DNA of 6,990 bases from contig USSR01000368.1 of NCBI GenBank assembly GCA_900557355.1, positions 1 to 6,990 on the forward strand, given 5' to 3'. Both the position numbers and the translations under genes were made by a program. This DNA is from an uncultured Bacteroides sp. (GTDB lineage Bacteria > Bacteroidota > Bacteroidia > Bacteroidales > Bacteroidaceae). This document shows, piece by piece, positions 1 through 4,830 of the stretch (positions within the stretch are counted from its first letter, which is position 1; each line of letters opens with the position of its first letter). The notes beneath the pieces were generated by a model. It was given only the letters and a program-made list of their open reading frames with translations, was not told the origin of the DNA and did not search any database.

Positions 1-213
1 GAGAATCCCGTAGTTTTCTATTTACACAATATTATGGAGAGTCCCAAATATTCTAAAACAGATAAGCAAAATATTTATAGGCTAATTCTTCTTTATAAGT
101 TTTTCCTTACTTGAGATGTATTGACTATAACGGGAGAACTTCACTTTATGTTATTTTTTGTAGAGTTCAGTCTCTTTTTCTCATTATGAGGAATTTAGAC
201 TTCTTTGTCCAAA
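1..213. other. Intergenic sequence with no identifiable gene
   Basis: This AT-rich stretch lies downstream of the leftward beta-barrel gene, whose TAG stop is at 214-216. I find no coding region with convincing composition, no RNA gene and no Bacteroides-type promoter. The minus-strand transcript shows only short hairpins of 4-5 bp, such as AGAG/CTCT around 160-175, with no strong stem and U-tract, so the terminator of the two-gene unit is not evident. It may instead hold upstream sequence of a gene beyond the left edge. Confidence 0.5.
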
Positions 214-1002
214 CTAAAATGAATATCCGAATCCTATATTCAGATAGATAGGATACATGGCAAAGCTGATTGTATTGAAGTCTTTTTTAAAGATATCATT
301 TAATCCCCATGTTAAGTCGGCATAGACATTCAGATGCTTGAAAGCTTTCCATTCGCCACCGAATTGTATACCCCATTGGAATTTGCGCAAATCATCAGAG
401 AAGTCATATGTAGCAATACTTTCATCCGTAAAGTCTACGCGTGAGCCTGTTTGGTCCGGAGTGCGGAGGTGCCCCTCATATACATGACCGGAAAAATCTC
501 CTTCAAGTAAATAGGAGAAATAAGGACCAGCTACAAGTTTCCAGCGTTTGCTTATTTTGTAGTTAGCAAGAACGGGAACAGTAAGATAGGAGTTTTTTAC
601 TTTAGTCTTTACACCTCCCGTCCATAAACCTTCTAATTCACCACCGTTAGTATTGATAATTTTCATACCATAATTCTTAACGGTGGCTTCAGTAGTCATA
701 TTTTTAGTTTCAAGGCGCAAGCCTAAAGTCAAGCCCCATATTTTTTTTTCATCCAGCCATTTGGTAGCATTACCTTCAATAGAGATTGCCATACTGGGAA
801 CATAACTGTCTATCTTGCGTATTTCTTCGGGCAAAGGTAGAGGAGCGGTTCCTCCGATGCTGAATCCTGCCTTTAATGAATATTCCCAACCACGAAGATA
901 AGACTGGCCGAGAATGTGGGTTCTATCTTCCTGAGCTTTTATTGACGTAGCTCCAACTACTGTTAACAGTAATGTGGCAATAATAATATTATATTTCTTC
1001 AT
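214..1002 (-). CDS. Outer-membrane beta-barrel protein (PorT/OMP_b-brl_2-like), 262 aa
   Basis: This is a predicted small outer-membrane beta-barrel protein. The N-terminus is a Sec signal peptide: K2-K3, then a hydrophobic stretch at residues 6-21, with likely cleavage near A23/Q24. The mature part alternates amphipathic beta-strands with polar turns. Visible strands include those around YSLKAGFSIGG, IWGLTLGLRLETK, YLTVPVLANYKI and WKLVAGPYFSYLLEG. It ends in YLNIGFGYSF with a C-terminal Phe, the usual barrel-assembly signal. About 240 mature residues suits an 8- to 10-strand barrel. I chose the start at 1002 (MKKYN...) over an in-frame ATG at 1029 because it begins the signal peptide directly and leaves an 11-nt gap after the upstream lipoprotein gene. 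The tight spacing implies co-transcription and a joint role at the cell surface. The family assignment is by resemblance only; the ligand or partner is unknown. Confidence 0.8.
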   Translation of the reverse strand: MKKYNIIIATLLLTVVGATSIKAQEDRTHILGQSYLRGWEYSLKAGFSIGGTAPLPLPEEIRKIDSYVPSMAISIEGNATKWLDEKKIWGLTLGLRLETKNMTTEATVKNYGMKIINTNGGELEGLWTGGVKTKVKNSYLTVPVLANYKISKRWKLVAGPYFSYLLEGDFSGHVYEGHLRTPDQTGSRVDFTDESIATYDFSDDLRKFQWGIQFGGEWKAFKHLNVYADLTWGLNDIFKKDFNTISFAMYPIYLNIGFGYSF

Positions 1003-1013
1003 GATTATCTTTT

Positions 1014-2147
1014 TTAGTTCTCTTCGCAAATAAGTTCTACTTCATCAATATATAGCGTGCTGCCTACGGCACCTCTGAAATAAGCGCCGTCTACACTTGA
1101 AGAGAATACAATGCCAAGTTTATATTTACCTTTCTGAAGTTCCGTTTCACTAATCTCTTTACCATTCTGAGCTTTAAAAGGGAGATTGAACGGTTTCCAT
1201 TGATCAGTTTCCAATGCTTCTTCTGCACTAATTCTGGCTAAAGATACTACTTTATCCGAAGTAAGAGAATTAGTTCCATCCAACATAAATGAGTTTTCTT
1301 CGGCTTCATACATGACAGCATAGATATCAAATCGATCTTTCTTTCCAGTTTGAGGTTCTCCGCTCTCAGTATAAACCGGTCCTGCTTTAAATTTATAGTA
1401 TCCTTTCAAAGCTTTCGGTCGTTTGTAGAACTGGAAACCAAAAGTTGTTGCTTTAGGAGCATTTTTAAGTGCATTGGCAAGATCAAAAGCTCCGATAAAT
1501 AAGTTGCCGGCAGCAATATACATCTTTACCATGGCACCGAAACTTCCGGTATCTTTAGTTTCCAACTTGGCACATTTACCTATATATCCTCCTGCGACTT
1601 GTACGGTAGGATAGTCTGTAGGAAGTTTAGACATACCGGTCAGTTTATAACCGGGATTACCACTGGACCACTGCAATACTTTTGAAATCCCTTGTGAAGT
1701 ATTAGGCTCAAATTCGTAAAAGATGTGATAAGGAGTATTTTGGGCAACTAATAACTCCTCGAAATGATAGGAAGTCGGTAATTCTGTTGGTTGGACGTTT
1801 ATTTCATAAACAGGTTTCCAAACATTATCTTCGGAAGTCACCGTAAATGACCGCGAATGATCTCCTTCGCTAAAGTTGTATATGTTTCCTATATCACCAT
1901 CTCTGCGATCATTGGGCTTGATGGATGCACCTTCCGGCAAGGTGAAGTTTAGTTGTTGTTTTGCAAGGTTTGCACCTTTATGTACATATACATCGACTAT
2001 TTTTTCATTCGCATTAATATTGGCCAGCTGCACATCTGCACCCGTACAACCGTCAATGGCCGCTTCAGAATTAAGCGCTTCGTCTTGTATACAAGAAGAT
2101 ATGGCAAATGCCAAAAAGAAACACGAGGTTAGCGTTTTAATCTTCAT
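1014..2147 (-). CDS. PCMD-domain surface lipoprotein, 377 aa
   Basis: This is a predicted lipoprotein of the PCMD (putative carbohydrate metabolism domain) type. The N-terminus is a type II signal peptide with lipobox ISSC and lipidated Cys19. Residues Q-D-E at +2 to +4 after that Cys resemble the acidic export motif that sends Bacteroidetes lipoproteins to the cell surface. Residues about 35-118 look like an all-beta, Ig-like domain of the kind that precedes PCMD domains. Residues about 125-375 resemble the PCMD domain itself: the TTFGFQFYKRPKALKGYYKF segment, a RFDIYAVMYEA strand, and the closing TLYIDEVELICE strand seen in jelly-roll glycan-binding folds. The gene is first in a leftward unit with the barrel protein. 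A glycan- or surface-ligand-binding role is an inference from the fold. No catalytic motif is visible and there is no SusC/SusD pair nearby. Confidence 0.8.
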   Translation of the reverse strand: MKIKTLTSCFFLAFAISSCIQDEALNSEAAIDGCTGADVQLANINANEKIVDVYVHKGANLAKQQLNFTLPEGASIKPNDRRDGDIGNIYNFSEGDHSRSFTVTSEDNVWKPVYEINVQPTELPTSYHFEELLVAQNTPYHIFYEFEPNTSQGISKVLQWSSGNPGYKLTGMSKLPTDYPTVQVAGGYIGKCAKLETKDTGSFGAMVKMYIAAGNLFIGAFDLANALKNAPKATTFGFQFYKRPKALKGYYKFKAGPVYTESGEPQTGKKDRFDIYAVMYEAEENSFMLDGTNSLTSDKVVSLARISAEEALETDQWKPFNLPFKAQNGKEISETELQKGKYKLGIVFSSSVDGAYFRGAVGSTLYIDEVELICEEN

Positions 2148-2185
2148 TTAATTCAGTTTTTGGTTATTAATAATGTAAAACTCAG

Positions 2186-2227
2186 GCGCAAAGTTAAGTT
2201 TCTTTTTTGAAATAGAAGACTTTGCGC
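2186..2227. repeat. Perfect 9-bp inverted repeat between divergent promoters
   Basis: GCGCAAAGT at 2186-2194 is the exact reverse complement of ACTTTGCGC at 2219-2227, with 24 nt between. The left arm overlaps the minus-strand -7 element (2189-2196), and the right arm contains the TTTG at 2221-2224, the only -33 candidate for the plus-strand gene. This symmetry could be an operator for a dimeric regulator acting on both genes. It could also be a coincidence of two promoter-like words facing each other. It is not a terminator, since no U-tract follows and both flanking genes point away. Confidence 0.6.
2189..2196 (-). promoter_or_regulatory. Putative -7 element of the lipoprotein/barrel unit
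   Basis: On the minus strand this reads TAACTTTG, a match to the Bacteroides -7 consensus TAnnTTTG. It lies 42 nt upstream of the lipoprotein ATG at 2147 and predicts a leader of about 35 nt. No clear -33 TTTG is present at the usual 19-21 nt spacing, so the promoter may be weak or activator-dependent. The element overlaps the left arm of the inverted repeat at 2186-2227. Confidence 0.55.
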
Positions 2228-2256
2228 ACGTATTAAAAACATTTTTTCTAAATTTG
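2221..2256 (+). promoter_or_regulatory. Putative promoter of the cyuA-like gene
   Basis: The -7 element TAAATTTG (2249-2256) fits TAnnTTTG exactly. The nearest upstream TTTG is at 2221-2224, giving a 24-nt spacer that is longer than the usual 19-21 nt, so the -33 call is weak. Transcription would start near 2262-2265, downstream of the in-frame GTG at 2256. This is a reason to place the gene's start at the ATG at 2280. Confidence 0.6.
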
Positions 2257-2279
2257 TGTCCATTAAAATCAGTGAAATA

Positions 2280-3566
2280 ATGATAACGGAAACGGAGAGA
2301 AAACGGATAATCGACCTGATACATCAGGAAGTGGTGCCTGCCATTGGGTGTACAGAGCCTATTGCAGTGGCATTGTGCGTAGCTAAAGCAACAGAAACAC
2401 TGGGGACAAAGCCGGAAAAAATAAGTGTGTTGCTAAGTGCTAATATTCTGAAAAACGCGATGGGAGTGGGGATTCCGGGCACCGGAATGATTGGTTTACC
2501 CATTGCTATTGCACTGGGAGCACTGATAGGAAAATCAGAATATCAGTTGGAAGTGCTGAAAGACAGTACGCCTGATGTAGTGGAAGAGGGGAAACGTTTC
2601 ATTGAGGAAAAGCGCATTCATATTTCGCTGAAAGAGAATATTGAAGAGAAATTATATATTGAAGTATGCTGTGAGGCTGGAGAAGATAAAGCAATAGCAG
2701 TGATTGCCGGAGGGCATACCACCTTTATATATATAGAACGTAACGGAGAAGTCCAATTTCAGAAACAACATACAGCTAGTTGTGAGAAAGAAGAAGAATG
2801 CTTGGAACTGACTTTACGTAAAGTTTATGATTTTGCTCTGAATACTCCGCTGGATGAGATCAGCTTTATTCTGGAAACAGCCCGCTTGAATAAGGCAGCT
2901 GCCGAACGTTCTTTTGAAGGCAATTATGGCCATGGTCTGGGTAAGATGTTGCGTGGTACTTATGAACATAAGGTGATGGGAGATAGCGTCTTCTCACATA
3001 TCTTGTCTTATACGTCAGGTGCCTGTGATGCTCGTATGGCAGGAGCTATGATTCCGGTAATGAGCAATTCCGGTAGTGGGAATCAAGGTATATCTGCCAC
3101 TTTGCCTGTACTGGTCTTCGCTGAAGAAAATGATAAATCCGAAGAAGAACTGATACGTGCTCTGATGTTGAGCCATCTGACGGTGATCTACATTAAACAA
3201 AGTTTGGGGCGTTTGTCCGCTTTATGTGGCTGTGTGGTTGCTGCTACAGGTTCTAGCTGCGGTATTACTTGGTTGATGGGGGGAACTTATGATCAAGTAG
3301 CTTATGCTGTTCAGAATATGATAGCCAATCTTACAGGTATGATTTGTGACGGTGCGAAGCCCAGTTGTGCGTTAAAAGTAACCACTGGTGTATCTACCGC
3401 TGTTCTTTCTGCCATCATGGCTATGGAAAACCGTTGTGTAACTTCTGTAGAAGGTATTATTGATGAAGATGTGGATCAAAGTATCCGTAATCTGACCAAG
3501 ATAGGTTCGAAGGGAATGAATGAAACGGATAAATTGGTGCTGGAGATAATGACGGGGAAGAATTGA
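2280..3566 (+). CDS. cyuA: L-cysteine desulfidase / L-serine dehydratase alpha-like protein (UPF0597, CyuA/YhaM family), 428 aa
   Basis: This is a cytoplasmic Fe-S enzyme of the serine-dehydratase-alpha superfamily. Characterised CyuA-type members split L-cysteine into pyruvate, ammonia and sulfide under anaerobic conditions. Family marks are the N-terminal AIGCTEPIAVAL motif (Cys24), the glycine-rich GVGIPGTGMIGLP segment, the SGACDARMAG and SNSGSGNQG segments, and C-terminal cysteines 316, 318, 327, 356 and 363 (within LCGCVVAATGSSC and CDGAKPSC). Cys24, Cys316 or Cys318, and Cys356 are the likely [4Fe-4S] ligands by analogy with archaeal L-cysteine desulfidase. The length matches the family, about 430 residues. 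A GTG at 2256 would add eight residues but coincides with the -7 promoter box, so I prefer the ATG at 2280. The gene is monocistronic and converges on slyD. Serine as substrate cannot be excluded from sequence. Confidence 0.8.
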   Translation: MITETERKRIIDLIHQEVVPAIGCTEPIAVALCVAKATETLGTKPEKISVLLSANILKNAMGVGIPGTGMIGLPIAIALGALIGKSEYQLEVLKDSTPDVVEEGKRFIEEKRIHISLKENIEEKLYIEVCCEAGEDKAIAVIAGGHTTFIYIERNGEVQFQKQHTASCEKEEECLELTLRKVYDFALNTPLDEISFILETARLNKAAAERSFEGNYGHGLGKMLRGTYEHKVMGDSVFSHILSYTSGACDARMAGAMIPVMSNSGSGNQGISATLPVLVFAEENDKSEEELIRALMLSHLTVIYIKQSLGRLSALCGCVVAATGSSCGITWLMGGTYDQVAYAVQNMIANLTGMICDGAKPSCALKVTTGVSTAVLSAIMAMENRCVTSVEGIIDEDVDQSIRNLTKIGSKGMNETDKLVLEIMTGKN

Positions 3567-3570
3567 CAGA

Positions 3571-3653
3571 ACAGTTGATAATTCTCAATTGACAATTGGC
3601 AAATGCCGCGCTGTATGCCGCATAGTAATTGTCAATTGAGAATTGTCAATTGT
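3571..3653. repeat. Long palindrome in the convergent cyuA-slyD gap; probable bidirectional terminator
   Basis: The arms at 3580-3597 and 3627-3644 are perfectly complementary over 18 bp (AATTCTCAATTGACAATT and its reverse complement). As RNA, pairing extends to 3571-3598 with 3626-3653, about 28 bp, with only G-U wobbles at three positions. The loop of about 27 nt contains ATGCCGC twice. The element starts 4 nt after the cyuA stop and ends where the slyD stop begins. Symmetry means both transcripts would fold it, so a terminator or 3'-end stabiliser for both genes is likely. The stem is AT-rich and lacks a clean U-tract. The TTGACAATT-type words suggest a REP- or MITE-like repeat recruited as a 3' end. 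Confidence 0.75.
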
Positions 3654-4247
3654 TTAATGATTGCATCCGCATCCACATCCCTGGTGATCGTGATCACCGC
3701 ATCCGTCGCCGCAATCGTCACCACAGCTATCGCAACCGCAACTGCATCCGCCGCCGCTCATCATACGGGCGATTTCAGCTAATTCCTCATTGGTTGCCGG
3801 GCGGCTTTCTATTACTTCACCTACAAAGTTCAGGTCGCAACCTGCCAAGGGGTGATTCATATCCATTACCACTACGTCTGCTTTAATTTCTTGTACGGTT
3901 CCGTTGATACGTTGGCCTTCAGAGGTCATCAAAGGCACTACGTTGCCGACTATAATACGTTCGCTATCGAACTTCCCGTCTACTTCAAAGATTTGTTTCG
4001 GAAGGTCGATTACATGTTCTTCGTCGAAGTCACCGTAAGCATCTGCACAAGCGATCGTGAAATCAAATTTATCACCTGCTTTCAGATCTTTCACCTGATC
4101 TTCGAAAGACTCTAAAGTCAGACCCAAACCGGAAATGAACTGGAACGGATGTTCTGCAGTGGCTTCTTCGGTGAAATCTTTTTCACCGTCTTCTATAGCG
4201 TATAATTTATAAGCTACGGTAATGTACTTGTTTTCTACTGTTTCCAT
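3654..4247 (-). CDS. slyD: FKBP-type peptidyl-prolyl cis-trans isomerase SlyD with metal-binding tail, 197 aa
   Basis: This is a cytosolic prolyl isomerase and chaperone. The FKBP fold is split, with residues about 1-68 (including the FISGLGLTLESFEDQVKDLKAGD core and the FTIACADAYGD strand) and about 130-155 (NHPLAGCDLNFVGEVIESR). Between them is the insert-in-flap chaperone domain, about 72-125. The C-terminus, residues 165-197, is a Gly/Cys/His/Asp tail with nine cysteines (168, 170, 172, 175, 179, 183, 191, 193, 195) and His186, 188 and 197. In E. coli SlyD such a tail binds nickel and supports hydrogenase maturation; which metal is bound here is unknown. The length matches E. coli SlyD. 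The gene is transcribed alone, ends against the cyuA 3' palindrome, and diverges from the ilv operon. Confidence 0.92.
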   Translation of the reverse strand: METVENKYITVAYKLYAIEDGEKDFTEEATAEHPFQFISGLGLTLESFEDQVKDLKAGDKFDFTIACADAYGDFDEEHVIDLPKQIFEVDGKFDSERIIVGNVVPLMTSEGQRINGTVQEIKADVVVMDMNHPLAGCDLNFVGEVIESRPATNEELAEIARMMSGGGCSCGCDSCGDDCGDGCGDHDHQGCGCGCNH

Positions 4248-4290
4248 TTTCTATTTATAAATTGGTATTTTCTACTTTTTTTAAGAGCGT

Positions 4291-4298
4291 CAAAGGTA
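4291..4298 (-). promoter_or_regulatory. Putative -7 element of slyD
   Basis: The minus strand reads TACCTTTG, a perfect TAnnTTTG match identical to the ilv -7 box. It sits 43 nt upstream of the slyD ATG. The closest -33 candidate is TTTG on the minus strand at 4322-4325, with a 23-nt spacer that is slightly long. Confidence 0.6.
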
Positions 4299-4364
4299 CG
4301 AAATAAATTTGAAAGGGAGTGCAAAGTATGAGAATTTGAATATTTCTTCTGCTCCCGGACTATA

Positions 4365-4431
4365 CTTACTCCTTATCTACTCCTTACCTACTCCTTGTTT
4401 ATAGATAAGGAGAAGGTAGGTAACAAGTAAG
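4365..4431. repeat. Three tandem 11-bp repeats with a fold-back copy
   Basis: Three adjacent 11-bp units start at 4367, 4378 and 4389 and share the core TACTCCTT (units end ATC, ACC and GTT). The following sequence contains complementary words. CTCCTT (4391-4396) pairs with AAGGAG (4407-4412). TTACCTA (4384-4390) pairs with TAGGTAA (4417-4423) after a 4-nt bulge. The outer CTTACT (4365-4370) pairs with AGTAAG (4426-4431). No gene reads into it from either side, so a terminator role is unlikely. It could be an operator array spaced at one helical turn, or a decayed intergenic repeat element. Confidence 0.65.
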
Positions 4432-4591
4432 ATGGGGTTATGGTTCGGATAGGATCCGGGGCAGCACAGGGATAAAAGTGACTATCTGTGGCAAATTACT
4501 AATTTTTGAATCGGATTAGTGATAAAATAGGATTTAAAAGCAGTGTTTTCTTACGATTAATCATAATAATCTCATTTTTTTCTTCAAATTG

Positions 4592-4622
4592 TTTGGAGTT
4601 TATAAAAAAGCCCTTACCTTTG
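4592..4622 (+). promoter_or_regulatory. Promoter of the ilv operon
   Basis: TTTG at 4592-4595 and TACCTTTG at 4615-4622 are separated by 19 nt, a full match to the Bacteroides primary-sigma consensus in both elements and spacing. Transcription should begin near 4629-4631, about 30 nt before the leader-peptide ATG. It is the best promoter in the window. Confidence 0.85.
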
Positions 4623-4659
4623 CAGCACGATTAACGAAAACAGTAAAGTAAATAAAGTT

Positions 4660-4734
4660 ATGAACTTACATACATCTATTAACCTGGCAGTCCTGCATAT
4701 TATTCGCGTCGTGGTCCTGGAATCAAGAGCGTGA
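4660..4734 (+). CDS. ilv operon leader peptide, 24 aa
   Basis: This is a short ORF from ATG 4660 to TGA 4732-4734, about 30 nt downstream of the predicted transcription start. Eleven of 24 codons are for branched-chain amino acids: four Leu, three Ile and four Val. The run Ile-Ile-Arg-Val-Val-Val-Leu spans codons 14-20. Its stop codon lies inside the antiterminator arm at 4731-4740. That is the arrangement needed for a ribosome finishing the peptide to mask that arm, while a ribosome stalled on the Val/Leu codons leaves it free. The peptide itself probably has no function beyond sensing charged Leu/Ile/Val tRNAs. No Shine-Dalgarno is visible; the upstream sequence is A-rich, as is common in the phylum. 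Confidence 0.88.
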   Translation: MNLHTSINLAVLHIIRVVVLESRA

Positions 4735-4789
4735 GAAAGGTTGTGTATGTATTCGTACGTTAAGATATCAATTTAGGAGCCTTTCTCAC
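4731..4789 (+). promoter_or_regulatory. ilv antiterminator (2:3 structure)
   Basis: GTGAGAAAGG (4731-4740) is the exact reverse complement of CCTTTCTCAC (4780-4789), the 5' arm of the terminator. The 10-bp helix encloses a 39-nt loop and competes directly with the terminator stem. It should form when ribosomes stall on Leu/Ile/Val codons of the leader peptide, letting polymerase continue into ilvD. Confidence 0.85.
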
Positions 4790-4811
4790 TATTATGTGAG
4801 GAAGGCTTTTT
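4778..4811 (+). terminator. ilv attenuator terminator (3:4 structure)
   Basis: AGCCTTTCTCAC (4778-4789) pairs with GTGAGGAAGGCT (4796-4807): 12 bp with one internal U-G wobble and a 6-nt loop TATTAT. The run of T ends at 4811, so this is a canonical intrinsic terminator. It lies between the leader peptide and ilvD, 20 nt before the ilvD start, and shares its 5' arm with the antiterminator. It therefore should end transcription when branched-chain amino acids are plentiful. Confidence 0.92.
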
Positions 4812-4816
4812 AATTA

Positions 4817-4822
4817 AAGGAG
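4817..4822 (+). promoter_or_regulatory. Strong ribosome binding site of ilvD
   Basis: AAGGAG sits 8 nt before the ilvD ATG, a canonical Shine-Dalgarno. No other gene in the window has a comparable one. It lies just outside the terminator hairpin, so translation is not sequestered once read-through occurs, and it fixes the ilvD start at 4831. Confidence 0.75.
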
Positions 4823-4830
4823 ATTTAAAG

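Larger units (their letters stand above)
4248..4659. other. Divergent slyD-ilv intergenic region
   Basis: These 412 nt separate two divergent transcripts. From left to right they hold the slyD leader and -7 box (4291-4298), a repeat and fold-back element (4365-4431), about 160 nt with no feature I can assign, the ilv promoter (4592-4622), and the start of the ilv leader. In the unassigned part I note only short symmetric words: CGGAT-AGG-ATCCG near 4444-4456 and GATTAATC near 4555-4562. No ORF with coding character lies here, other than the leader peptide beginning at 4660. Confidence 0.6.

Noticed and set aside
1..213. Search for a terminator after the leftward lipoprotein/barrel unit
   Set aside because: Only 4-5 bp stems without a convincing U-tract were found.
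1003..1029. A nine-residue N-terminal extension of the barrel protein (ATG at 1029) overlapping the lipoprotein gene
   Set aside because: It would put charged residues before the true signal peptide and overlap the upstream gene's end; the ATG at 1002 has normal spacing and starts a standard signal peptide.
1876..2151. Plus-strand open frame opposite the lipoprotein N-terminus
   Set aside because: It is an antisense shadow of a well-supported lipoprotein gene, with no promoter or recognisable domain.
2256..2279. GTG start at 2256 for the cyuA-like gene
   Set aside because: The GTG overlaps the TAAATTTG -7 box, so it would lie upstream of the transcription start; homology begins after the ATG at 2280.
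3629..4115. Two plus-strand open frames antisense to slyD, one rich in Arg/His
   Set aside because: Their odd composition is just the complement of the Gly/Cys/His tail and FKBP codons; slyD is clearly the real gene.
4367..4399. Tandem repeats considered as a CRISPR-like array
   Set aside because: Units are 11 bp and contiguous with no spacers, and no cas genes are present.
4749..4762. Small hairpin with a UUCG loop in the ilv leader
   Set aside because: The stem is only about 5 bp with a wobble and not closed by C-G, so it is too weak to call as a functional element.
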